From assembly GCA_002946415.1 (NCBI GenBank), contig NJPS01000004.1:253001-317000 (forward strand): a stretch of 64,000 bases of DNA. The letters run 5' to 3'. How positions within the stretch are numbered: position 1 is the first letter of the stretch; each line of letters starts with the position of its first letter. Shown here in pieces: positions 45,919 through 56,445 of the stretch. Source of the stretch: Rutstroemia sp. NJR-2017a BVV2 (Eukaryota; Ascomycota; Leotiomycetes; Helotiales; Rutstroemiaceae). Under the pieces are notes generated by a model, which ran no database searches, was not told the origin of the DNA, and saw nothing but the letters and a program-made list of their open reading frames with translations. The translations under genes and the position numbers were made by a program.

Positions 45919-47213
45919 ATGGTAGGATTCGTTCCCAACAACGGAGGTAAAATTACAATTTCAAATACTGACAACGTAATTCGAAGTCTGACTGCCGGGT
46001 AAGAGCGTCTCTTGATATTCCCCAGCCTCGTGGCTAGCTGTGCGATTTCTCTGCGCGCCTGCCCCGAACAGATTGTATTCAGTTGGCTAATCTATTGTTG
46101 ATCCACAGGTCGACCGGTAAGGTTAGCCTCTGGAAGACAGCGGTGGAAGCTCTAAATAAAGAAGAAAGAGGCGATCTTCTTAAATTCGAACTTGAAGACA
46201 AATCCGCGATTCTCGAATACGTGCTCAAGGTCGTTCGCGAAAAGAAGGAATTATTTTCGCTGAAAGGCTCCTATGACGGCAAAGGAGACAAAAATATAAT
46301 AATTAATAGCACCACGTTAGAGGAGGCATTAAGCAGGTTCAAGGAAGTCGGGGATGTCGCTGTGCAAGATGACATTGCCTATACAGTTCTACCATGGGCA
46401 GGAGTTAGGTTCTTACTTCACGTACGTCCCTATAATTCCATCTTGAGCTTCCTCGGACCTGATTGTCTTCATATAGGCGACTAGCAATGATAATCCAACG
46501 TTCAAAGCCATGGTCGGCGGGATAAAACTTGTGTGCGATGTAATTGCGCGCTGTGCGATATACGAGCAAGAACTGCGGTCCAAACTAGTATTGTACAATG
46601 CAGACGAGATGAAGAGACTACTCACGAAAACTATTATCGGCCTATACATCGCCGTCCTGGAATACCTTTCTAGGGCGAAACGATACTTGGATCGTATAAC
46701 CACCAGTATATCAATTGTGTCTCTTATTTTCTGCTTTTTTACTAACCTAATGTTTTAGGAGGGCCACTAAAAAGCGACGAATACAAGATTTATCTTCTTT
46801 ATGAACGGGTACGTCATATAAGGGCGACCTCTATGCTTGAAGCATCCGAGGCAATCGGTCGAACCACAGCAATCGACACAACAACGGGTGCAGAAACATT
46901 AGTTCAACGGCCGCCGGCACGTCACGAACACGTCCCAACTCCGCGTTCCGACAGCAATGCGACTGCCCACACGATCCCCTCTCCTGGACAGCCACTCCCA
47001 CCAGACCCACACTGCAAGATGTGCAATATAATATTCTACCTCTGGATCTCTGTCGCGGTCACTAGCCTCGCCGTAGGTCTATGGCGTTCATTTGCAACCT
47101 CCGACGAAGGCAAAGGCTTCACAGACGCAGCTTATGTTGTGGCTGTAGGCGGACTAGTTATCTACCCCATCCAGAACCGTCACGCGTTAAAATGTCGACT
47201 GAACAAGAACTAA
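45919..47213 (+). CDS. NACHT-associated N-terminal domain protein without NACHT, with C-terminal membrane segments, 358 aa
   Basis: Four exons fit in phase: 45919-45998, 46109-46421, 46477-46705 and 46759-47213; introns are 110, 55 and 53 bp. The central part matches the N-terminal domain usually found in front of NACHT ATPases of fungal NOD-like receptors (PF17100 type): FKEVGDVAVQDD at about residue 104, then VLPWAGVRFLLH, NPTFKAMVGGIKLVCDVIAR, YIAVLEYLSRAKRYL. Normally a NACHT NTPase and WD or ankyrin repeats follow. Here there is instead a Pro/Thr-rich linker and a hydrophobic C-terminus (NIIFYLWISVAVTSLAVGLW at about 295-314; DAAYVVAVGGLVIYP at about 329-343). So a signalling domain appears attached to a membrane module. 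It lies between two copies of the palA tail. Role in non-self recognition is inference. Confidence 0.75.
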
Positions 47214-47510
47214 TTGTCGGTATTACGGTGCCTCCTACGGACTGCGTGGCTTCGTAACCGTAATGCTAGCGATTAGTATCAAGTATGCGTCACGCCCCCC
47301 AAACAAGAGCTCTTCTCCGACTTCTACAGTCGCCGCCCCGACCGCAGCGACATTTGGTAGAGAAACATGCTCGAGAACCCCAGCACCGACCACCGCATCC
47401 TCGGAACCACTTCCTTCACTGCGATCCTCGCTCTCTATGTTGGTTACAAGTGGCGATTGGCAGCTTGTTTATCTGTCTGTATATTCTCCCAGGTACATAA
47501 AGAGGTAAAG
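47214..47510 (+). pseudogene. frame-shifted possible 3' continuation of the NACHT-associated gene
   Basis: After the TAA at 47211-47213, protein-like sequence goes on in other frames: first YYGASYGLRGFVTVMLAISIK (split here as YYGASYGLRG and FVTVMLAISIK), then in a further frame FSDFYSRRPDRSDIW, a TAG, and FTAILALYVGYKWRLAACL ending before HKEVK. The hydrophobic pieces would add membrane segments to the C-terminal module. No clean introns connect them, so the 3' end of a longer ancestral gene may have been lost to frameshifts. Confidence 0.3.
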
Positions 47511-47969
47511 TGATATCGGTTCAAATTTATAAACTACCAATAGGTGCACTAACTTATTCCACAGGATACGGTTCCGCTTGAACTTCAACAAATTCTAATT
47601 AAACTATCTTTTGAAATATCAATTCTCAGTTTGAGTCTATTATTAATTGATAAACTTCTTATATTCCGACAAACTCGGGACGTAAAAAGTAGGACTGAAG
47701 TATGATTGTGGTGGTTGAATTCGAAGCGGAACTGTATCGTCGAACGAGTTAGTGGTGAACTCGAACTGCCTATTATATAATCTTCATCTTCTGATTTTTT
47801 TAAAATGTAAAATGTTTCTCTGCTTTTGGATATGATATGCTTTGATTTATCTATTCATTTATAAATTTACATAACTAACCACCACCCAAATATGCAACCG
47901 TAGACCACTCCATCGTTCATCTCCGACGCCTTTCCAACCCCCCCATTCCACTTACCCATCCTATCCTCA
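47511..47969. other. AT-rich 3' flank of palA
   Basis: AT-rich DNA without a supportable frame, leading to the palA stop codon and the right copy of the 53-bp repeat. Confidence 0.5.
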
Positions 47970-48017
47970 TCAACCAAACCTCAACCCCGCACTCGGATCC
48001 CAAGTAGTTTGTTTCTG
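47965..48017 (-). repeat. right copy of the 53-bp direct repeat (genuine palA 3' end)
   Basis: Matches 45542-45594 with one mismatch. It covers the last 15 codons, the stop codon and 5 bp of 3' flank of the intact palA gene. Confidence 0.9.
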
Positions 48018-50852
48018 CGCTTGCCCCTGCACCCCTGGCCCACCAGCACCAGAACCAGCACCAGCATTCCCTGCTGTTTGCCCTCCACCGAACTTAATCC
48101 CCATATCCGGACTCCAAGTCGTACCCGGCGCCCCCATACCCATACCACCTCCTATACCCACAGCCCCTCCCCCTCCAAAACCTCCCACCCCACTACTGCC
48201 CGGCGTACCAGCACCTCCAACAGCACCACCTCCCGCTCTCTGCGGCACCGGCGCTTGAATACTCCGTTCCTTCTCGTACTCATAATCCATCGCCTCCCTC
48301 TGCAAATTTTCATTCACGGGAATAACCGGCTGAGGCGGCGGGGGTGCATGATGCTGAGGTTGCTGCTGGTGTTGATAATCAGCTTGCGCCGCACCCATAC
48401 CATCCAACCCCCTTCCAACCCCCATACCCACCCCCAAACTCTCTACACCTCCTCTCCCTAGACCCTGCGCCTCCAACACAGCCCTACTAACCGGTCTCAA
48501 CGGCCCCTGCAACTCACTCTCCGCCCTCTCGGCCTCTTCTCTCCGCTGGGCCACAAACCCTCTAACCTGGTCTCTGAAGCGCGTTACTATCTTCGCGAGA
48601 TCGTTGTAGAATTTCCTGCCGCCGTCGACATTGTTGACGATTTCCTTGTACTTAAAATACGCCATCTCTAGTCTCTGCAGCGCCTGTTCGCGCTCCCTTG
48701 TCGACGTATCACCTTTCCGTGCTGCGACGAAGGAGTTATTCGCCTGTTCTAGCTGCGCTAACAGCCGGCCCTGTTCTTCCTTTTCTGTCTTCAGGGCATC
48801 GATATCCGAGTCGTATTTCGCGAGGCGCTGGTCGAAGAAATCTTCAAAATGAGCGGGCACGATCGGCGTAGAAGGGTATTCGCGTTCGAGACGGGCGGCT
48901 TCCGCTAAGATGCTATTATTGATATCATCCTTCTTTTGTTTTTCCCTCACAGCTTCGATCTTTCTCCGCCGCCGCGACTCCAGCCGACTGATTTCATTCA
49001 GCGAGTTCCGCAGCTTCGACACTTCGCCCTCGAGTTTTGGCGGGATGGTCACGCGGCGCGAGCTGGGCACGAAGTTGCCGATGTCGCGGTCTGAGCTCGA
49101 TAGGATGCGCAGCATGCCTTCGTATTCGCGAAATTTGTCAATCACTACTTGGTCGCTGCCGGCGGCGCTGCTGAAGTAGCCGTCGATTTCGTTGACTTGT
49201 TTGTAGAGTTTCGGGGCGGCAGTACGGGAGTCGGGACGTGTCCAGCGGTCGGTGCCGTATTTCATTAGAAGGCGCTCGTTTTCCGATGCTTCGGACTGGA
49301 GAAGTTCTTTCCCTTCGAAGAATATACTTTCATCGGAGGCTTTTAGTTTTGCGGCATCGGAGATGGCCCGGTGAATTCTTCCTACCGCGTCTGCTTGACG
49401 GAGTTCTTCTGCGTGTGAAAGAAGTGTGGGTGGGAGTCCTAATGGTTTCTCCAAGGCTTGTAATGATCCTGGTAGGTTTAGTGAGCGTAAAGTATCGTGT
49501 ATTTGCGTCGTCAAAATTTCGAGCTCATCGATGATGTTATTATTCACGATTCTATCTCTTCGTTCTTCATATATACTGGCTGCAACATGAACCGCGAATG
49601 GAACCAGTTTGGAGAAAAGAGGTGGTCCAAATTCTTTATGATCGCCTAGGAAAGTCATTGGCTCCGATAGCTCTTTTGGTACCTTCGCGACAGCCATATT
49701 CGCACGCTCGAGAGTTTTTAGATCCGTTTTTGGTGGTACAGGATCTAAAACGTCAGCAATATCCAAACATAATGGTAGTTTAGCCTTACTGAGGTAAATT
49801 AAATCATTATCCTTCTCCGCTGTCTTCAAATCTTCTGTGACTTTATTCTTCAGTCCATTCAGATCAGCCAAGACCAACTTATTGATATATCTTTGCTCCT
49901 TTAAAGCTTCATTGATGCAAGCAATGCTATCCCGCAGCCTCGCAACCTCTTCTCCATATTTCCTTTTCTCTAGACAATCGCAAGCTTGGCGGTATTGTGC
50001 AGCAGCAGCAAAGTGATGATGTTTCGCAGTTGAATGATGTATCCATTCGGAACTAATCGCATTACTCTTCACACCCCAATCACCCGCTTCAGCATATAAA
50101 TCAGAAACCTTGGCTGCTAACTTCGCTATCGACGCATCCTTGTATCCATCCATCACAGCTTTTTGCCAAAAGCATTCCTGGGCCTGTGCTAACATGAGAT
50201 ATTGTAAAGATTCGAGTGTATGGTCGTCCATATCCTCTGGAGGAGCCGCCCGTAATTCAGGAACAATTTCAGTCTTTAGATGCTTGAGAACCCCCGCAGA
50301 CAGAGAAAAGTAATTACATGCCGCTTTGAGACCTTCTGTGGTTCCGCGATTCGAGGACATGGCAAGCTGCGAATAGAGAGCTGCGAGGTTGAAGACGATG
50401 TTGGCTAGCTCGAATTTGAGGTTATTTTGGATAATGGGTCTATCGGTATGATATCCTAAAGCCGGAAACCATGAGAATTCTACACCAATCTGCCAGTGTT
50501 AGTGTAAGTTCGTCTGTCGGAGGTGTGGGAGCTCCATACATCTATTGGAAATTTCCCTCCCAGCCAGGTAAGCTGTCCCGCATATGCAGCTATCTTTTTT
50601 ATTCCACTAACATGTGGTTCCTTAGCATGAATCGCAGATGATCGTAAAGCATCAATGACCTCCAGGTCTTGCTTGAACATATCCGGATGTTGGTCATATT
50701 TGCTGGAGATATATTGTTTTATCGCGTCTGATAGTGGTAGGCTGGTCGCCTTCCGAAATGGTAGGAAGAGGATATTGCTGTTGGGAATGTCAGTTACGAG
50801 TACTGAAGATGATAGGAGCAGTGCGACGGTAAAAGCCTACTTGCCTAGACAT
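47970..50852 (-). CDS. palA: pH-response regulator PalA/RIM20, BRO1-domain scaffold, 921 aa
   Basis: BRO1-domain scaffold that binds ESCRT-III (Vps32/Snf7) and YPxL motifs in the PacC/Rim101 factor during ambient-alkaline signalling at endosomes. Exons are 50852-50845 (8 nt), 50777-50540 and 50489-47970. Intron 1 (67 bp) uses a GC donor, AG|GCAAGT; intron 2 is 50 bp with a GTATGG donor. The resulting N-terminus starts MSSNILFLPFRKA and continues into the BRO1 domain: LSDAIKQYISSKYDQHPDMF, HVSGIKKIAAYAGQLTWLGG, IGVEFSWFPALGY, ANIVFNLAALYSQLAMSSNR, and the conserved QECFWQKAVMDGYKDASIAK. A long helical V-type region with coiled-coil follows (about 400-700), then a Gly/Pro-rich tail ending WDPSAGLRFG. 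These features distinguish it from Bro1/Vps31. The tail is the sequence duplicated at 45542. Confidence 0.93.
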
Positions 50853-53057
50853 GATAAATTCCGAAATGTGGCGTTGTCTTCCTAGGTAATTCTTGACACC
50901 ATCTTACACCAAATCATAAACATTGCGGGCAACATTTTGATGCGCCAGCGGGGTGGAGAATGAGGTCACAAGGCATGAATTGAGGCTGCAAGGCATCAAT
51001 TTTTCTTGAAGCCAAAGAGCTTCCAGAAGGAAGAGAGCTTCCGTCGAAGAACATTTCCTAAGTGAGAATAAGAAATTTAAAAGTCGGGATGTTTTCGATC
51101 AATTGAGAGTATAATTGAACGTCCTACAAGTTTAGACCAGACTACCACTACCCGTGACATTCATCAGGGGCTTACATCTGTAGAATTTGAACTTTCACTT
51201 GGTGATCGACCTGCTGCCTCCCCCGAGACAGACGGTGATGCGCAACGAACGATTGACGGTTATGCAGTGTCGTACTAACCGGTTACTGAGATGAAAGTTG
51301 TGTAACTGTGGGGGATATTTAAGAAAGAGATCTACATATCTGCAACATTTCAAAACGACCGGCTGCGTATGATCTCTGCCTTTGGTAGATAACTCTGACA
51401 CATTGTACATAGTGGAGGCGACCGCGTGAAAGATTAGAGAAGTAGGTTGGCTGGACGTTGAGGTAAGGCTACACTGTAGATCGTTGGTCGTCTTCCCAAC
51501 CCCTTTACTTTGTCGTCTTAGTCCCCTTTCTGTAGCAAGCTCCAAAGCCACATCTAGTTTTGTGCTCCACAAACCGGGAAAATAATAGTCTAATTTAATC
51601 GTAAGAATGGACTCGGAATATTGTGGCAGTCAGCAGCCGTCGTAATACATTGCATACGAATCGCTCTCTAAGCTACCCGTTGGAGGTTCGAGAATTCTGC
51701 TCGGCCCTTCGTTAGGCACTTCTAGGAGCCGCTTTGAATTTTAGACTTAAAGACTTTTGACCGGACACCAACCATTTAGCATTAGCATTGTTGACTGGGG
51801 GAGCATGAGTAGAAACACGGATGGGATAGCAAATTCAAAACAACTGCCGTACGTGGTCATGGAACTCTTGAATGCAAATCTTGTCTGAACGATGTCATTA
51901 TTTTGGCTCTTTGAGACTGTGAGAGGTTGGTGTAGACGACGATCTGTTCATGTAGTACCGTAGAAGGGAGGTTGTCATGATTCTCCGCTTGGGGTTGCTC
52001 CGGCACTGTGCAGTACGCTAACTTAGATGCAGAGGAAGATTTTGTCCAAAGATCCTTTTCTGTGGAGAAGCGTCCGAGGACAAGCTTTCATCATCTCTTG
52101 GGTTCGAAAATCTCCTTGGGACTATTTGCTTGCTGGGAACATCGTCGATATGGGGATTGACCGGTTGAGCAGGTCTCTGACGAATTGTCCGTCTTGGTAT
52201 TCGACATCTGCAGCCTCAACTATAGTAGCATTCATTCCATGAAGAGTTGCGACTTACAATTCATTCGTACAAATTGAGTCCATAAATAGAAATTCTTCAA
52301 GATGCAAAATTCTAGACATCTTGTGTATCCCAATTTCGATACCCGTTCTGCTTGGGCCATAAGAACCATGGACCAGGTGCACTTCTCCGCCGCTAATCTC
52401 TTGACACTTTTAGTCACGGATTTGCCGTAGCTTAAGAGCGAATTGCGTATGCATGTCGCAGACGTTTGTTAAGCCATTGAAGCCACTCAATGAATAATCA
52501 ACGAATGAACGAATCAGCTCACGCGAACACGGAGATATCTCCAGTAAAAAACACAGTACCCGAATAAATCGATGATCTAATCTTTTGCAGATAGCAAATT
52601 ATCCGGCTGCATCCAATTTGGATACGATCCGACGTCGAAAGAGAAGAGAGAAGGGAAACCATGGATCATGGATGGCTACATTCAATTCAAGGTTATTTCA
52701 AGTTCAAGGTATGAATGGACACTAAAGGGTAGTATTGTATTTCAGTGCAGCTTAATCATTAGGGGAAGTGTATATCTCAACTCGTATCTGCTTCTTCTTT
52801 CCTTCCTTCCCCAGGTCGAAAACAATAATTCATGAGAAGCTTCTGAATCTTCTCTTCCTTCAGTCTTCCTCATCTCTCTGGTATATCCTCATTTTTTGCA
52901 GTTCTTCAGATTGTTTTGTGATTCTCTGTCGTTTCCTCTCACGCCCTATCGTTATCTTCTTGTTCACTACCTCATTTCTCGCCTCTCACCACCTTGATAC
53001 CTACTTCCTGTCGTGTCGCGTGAAACTACCTCGATTACACAAAACGAACCATTCAAA
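50853..53057. other. intergenic between divergent palA and GT31 genes
   Basis: About 2.2 kb. The left part is the palA promoter and the last 300 bp a CT-rich leader for the glycosyltransferase. Minus-strand frames at 51195-51572 (LWSTKLDVALELATERG) and around 52130-52250 (VEYQDGQFVRDLLNRS) look faintly protein-like, but have no starts and do not join; I would not call a gene. Confidence 0.45.
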
Positions 53058-54641
53058 ATGGGCAGTGGTGCCTCTCTATCACCTGCGAGGTTGATCCATC
53101 CCCGCAGTTCTTTTTCACGCTTCGCAATCTTCACACTCGTTTGTTTAACAATCCTTTTCTTTACTGGAAGGCCATCGCAGGAACGGATCTACGAAATCCA
53201 ATCGAAATTCTCGAGTACTGCTCAAGATATCCTAACTACAGAGAATGGTTCTTCGCAATGTGGAGTCAACTCCACGCACCTACAACGACTCAAAGAGCAA
53301 TTTGGTCTAGACGATAAGATCGAATATGCTTCTCGAAAAATCAAATTTCATCGACAAAACATCGAACGAGAGTCTGTTACAAAACTAGACGAGAGTCTCT
53401 TCCCCCGTTACCTAGATACAATTCATATTGGAAAAGACCCCGAACCAAGCGCGAAATGCTTGAGGACGCTCGATGTGCCAGTCACAAGGTCTGCTTTCCC
53501 ATCTGAGGCGAATGCTACCGATTTCCTATTTGGAATATCGACTACGTATAAGAGATTGACGGATCCGAAGATCAATCCCATGTTAGATTGGTCACATTGG
53601 TTGAGTGACGGTCATGGCAATTCGAACGGAGGAGGATTGATCTTACGATTGGTTGATGCGTCCGAGCAGGAAATTGAAGAAACCAAAAAGATATTGAAAA
53701 GTTTGGGAATTGACGCCAAGGTTTATACCACAGACAGTTCTATTGAAATGGCGGAACGATACCTATCTCTTCTGCCGGCGCTCTACAACGACAGTTCAAG
53801 GAAACACCGAAAATGGTTGGTGATGTGCGACGACGATACCTTCTTCCCCAGTATGGATGCTTTGAAGAAGAAGCTCGACACATACGATGCGAGTGAAGAT
53901 CTTTATATTGGAAATCTTTCAGAAGATGTTGGAAGTCTTGCACGCCACGGGTCTCAAGCCTATGGAGGAGCGGGCGTCTTCTTCTCCATTCCATTGGCTG
54001 CACAGATTACCGACCTTTTCCCCAAGTGCAGCACCAAACAAAAGCTCGAAGAAGCAAATTCCGGATGGGGTCCGCAAGGCGACATCCTCCTCAGAAAATG
54101 TATCTACGAAAATACCGAAGTCCGCCTCACTGTTCTCCACGACATCTGGCAACTCGACATCGCCGGTGACCCATCAGGATTCTACGAGTCCGGCATAAAA
54201 CCACTGTCACTTCACCACTTCAAGGGCGGTATGTGGCACGAAGCCAAAGTTTACGAATCATCCAAAATCCAACAAGTGTGCGGAGAAGACTGTTTCCTTC
54301 AACGCTACCGCACAAAAGACGATTTCATCATCACCAATGGATGGTCCATCGCGCATTACCCAAAAGGTATTGATTTCAACCTCCACCAAATGGAACGAAC
54401 TTTCAATGGTCTCGGCGACGATGGAACCGGCTGGAACCTCGATTTCATGTTCGGTCCACAGCGCATCCCGCTGCGTGAAACGGGACGCAAGGTCTCGTGG
54501 GATTTGGCTGAGGCGGAAATTGTGGATGATGATACGGTTAGGCAGACTTATATCCGGAAGAAGGATGATTCGCGGTGGAAAGTTGGGGAGAAGAAAATGT
54601 TCGATGTTGATGGTGTGTTTGAATTGTATTGGACTTCGTGA
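53058..54641 (+). CDS. GT31/Fringe-like glycosyltransferase, type II membrane protein, 527 aa
   Basis: Golgi-type glycosyltransferase expected to transfer a sugar from a nucleotide donor onto glycans. A single exon; ATG 53058 gives the short basic cytosolic tail and membrane anchor expected for a type II protein (FSRFAIFTLVCLTILFF, about residues 19-35). The upstream in-frame GTG is not used. Domain features are FLFGISTTYKRL and LPALYND, then the metal-binding DxD-type motif in KWLVMCDDDTFFPSM (D258-D260). Further family motifs are YIGNLSEDVGSLARHGSQAY, GGAGVFFSIPLA, GWGPQGDILLRKC, an acceptor-side GDPSGFYES and LSLHHFKGGMWH. This is the architecture of fungal Fringe-like (DUF604) proteins. 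Specific sugar and acceptor unknown. Confidence 0.88.
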   Translation: MGSGASLSPARLIHPRSSFSRFAIFTLVCLTILFFTGRPSQERIYEIQSKFSSTAQDILTTENGSSQCGVNSTHLQRLKEQFGLDDKIEYASRKIKFHRQNIERESVTKLDESLFPRYLDTIHIGKDPEPSAKCLRTLDVPVTRSAFPSEANATDFLFGISTTYKRLTDPKINPMLDWSHWLSDGHGNSNGGGLILRLVDASEQEIEETKKILKSLGIDAKVYTTDSSIEMAERYLSLLPALYNDSSRKHRKWLVMCDDDTFFPSMDALKKKLDTYDASEDLYIGNLSEDVGSLARHGSQAYGGAGVFFSIPLAAQITDLFPKCSTKQKLEEANSGWGPQGDILLRKCIYENTEVRLTVLHDIWQLDIAGDPSGFYESGIKPLSLHHFKGGMWHEAKVYESSKIQQVCGEDCFLQRYRTKDDFIITNGWSIAHYPKGIDFNLHQMERTFNGLGDDGTGWNLDFMFGPQRIPLRETGRKVSWDLAEAEIVDDDTVRQTYIRKKDDSRWKVGEKKMFDVDGVFELYWTS

Positions 54642-56445
54642 AGAGGAAGATGAAGTATGAAGTTGTTTGTGTGTGTGCTTTCTTATAAGAGCAGGGCATA
54701 TTATATTTTGGACGGAGGCGGATGAGCATTTACGGCGTTCCGGGGACTTCTTTTTAAAACGATACATTTTAAAACATTCTAATCGGCTTGTATGGAGCTG
54801 TACTTGGCTTTTGCTTTTAGGGAAAGAATGGATGAGTGGCGATGAGCTTCTTTTGGTACATATTGGACGGGCTTGGGATGGGATGGGATAGGTTGGGTTG
54901 GGAAAGGGCTTATGATGATGGATGGATTTTGGTTTGCTTCTACATATATAGGGATGATGGGTTGACTCACTCACTGGCTTGTTTGCTTTGTGTGAGGGAT
55001 GGGCTGGAAAGGCTATGCATGCATGTATGGGTCTGTATGGAAAGATTGTGGGCTGATTGATAGATCGGCTTTGTGTTCATGGGTGGTAATGTAAGGGTGG
55101 CTTCTGGACAGTGGAAGAGGCGTAGGAATGGAGATGAAGATGAGGATGCGGAACTGAATGAGACGGAAATGAGACGGGAATGAGAACGTGGGTGAGATCA
55201 ATGGGAATGAGGATGAGATGGAATATGCATATAAATAGATACCATGCATGCACATACGATATGATGTTAATAATTGGGAAGAGGTTGGAATTATGAAAGT
55301 GGTATTACGGAAACTTGATTCTGGTACCGTGCTAAATGTGTATTTGAGTGAGCATGTATGTGAGTGAGTGGCGGGTGTGGGGTGTGAGTTGAGTGAGTTG
55401 AATGGGGTGAGTGAGTTGAATGGGTGAGTGAGGGGCTGAGAATAATGAATAATGCCGAGAATTATTGATGGTACTGGGAATGATGGATATGTTAAGAACA
55501 ATGGATGGCACTAGGGAGTAGCAAGTGGTAACTACTTGAAGACACCGAGAGAGAGAAGGAAGGCATGATATGATATGATAATATATGATATCCATCCCCA
55601 AGCACGACATCCGATGAGGAGAAAGGAAAAGAAAAGAAATGACATCATCCTGAAGGAATACTAATCACAAACACCGGCCATAAATTCCAATACGTGCGGA
55701 GTGATGAATGCCTGTGGGAAATATACCACAGCGCGCGTTTCGGGGTATGGGGATGGGGATGGGGATGGATGTTACAGTTTACCGGTAGGTTGGTAGGTGG
55801 GTGGGACCGCTTCATGCGATATATAGATGGGTCTTGTGACGTCGAGGGTTATGCTGTATTAGTATTACTGGGGATGGGACGGGATAGGAGAGTTCGAGGG
55901 AGTGCCGGGGAGGGAGGTGCTTGATCTGGTGGTTTTGTCGGGTGCGCTGCGGAGGTAGAGGAGGATCTGGGTATGGAGTGTTTGCTGGGCAGGGAGGGAT
56001 TTGGAGTAGGTCAGTTGATTTGGTGGCCGTGATGGATAGAATGTTGCTAGATATTGTTGTTTTTTGATGGATATCATTACTATGCTATGCAGCTATATAA
56101 GATACCATCTGTAGTGAAGATATAACTTATGGTAACAAGACATATATGTATTCATTCTCGTGCTCTCGTAATACATTAACTCATTCATCCTTATGCATCC
56201 ATCTAAGCTCTCCTTTCAATCATCCGTCGCAGTGAAAAAGAACCAATGCAGAAAGATACAAAACGCAAACTGCGTAACGTGCTGATAATAGTGAAGAGAC
56301 CGGTATAAAACAGAAACAAAACATGAGAGAATAAAAGAGCAAATGCAGATATATGACTGAGTAACTGTAGCAAATTAGCATCTTCCATCCATCCATCCCC
56401 TCATTACCCCTTCTATTCCCATCCCATAACCTATTACCTCTCCCC
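54642..56445. other. intergenic, low-complexity, convergent
   Basis: 3' flanks of the glycosyltransferase and aquaporin genes. G-rich simple repeats include GTGAGTGAGTTGAATGGG-like units near 55350-55440 and a GGGGAT run near 55744-55770. No gene seen. Confidence 0.5.
55744..55770. repeat. GGGGAT hexanucleotide repeat
   Basis: Three to four consecutive GGGGAT units read directly. Confidence 0.8.

Noticed and set aside
51665..51705. GGTTCGAGAAT, resembling a tRNA B box
   Set aside because: The flanks do not fold into a T-arm or acceptor stem, and no A box lies at the right distance.
51195..52420. Possible minus-strand gene between palA and the glycosyltransferase
   Set aside because: Stretches such as KLDVALELATERG look protein-like, but there is no ATG, the frames do not join and no family is recognisable.
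54258..54974. Minus-strand frame of 238 codons
   Set aside because: It is antisense to the 3' end of the glycosyltransferase gene and to low-complexity flank.
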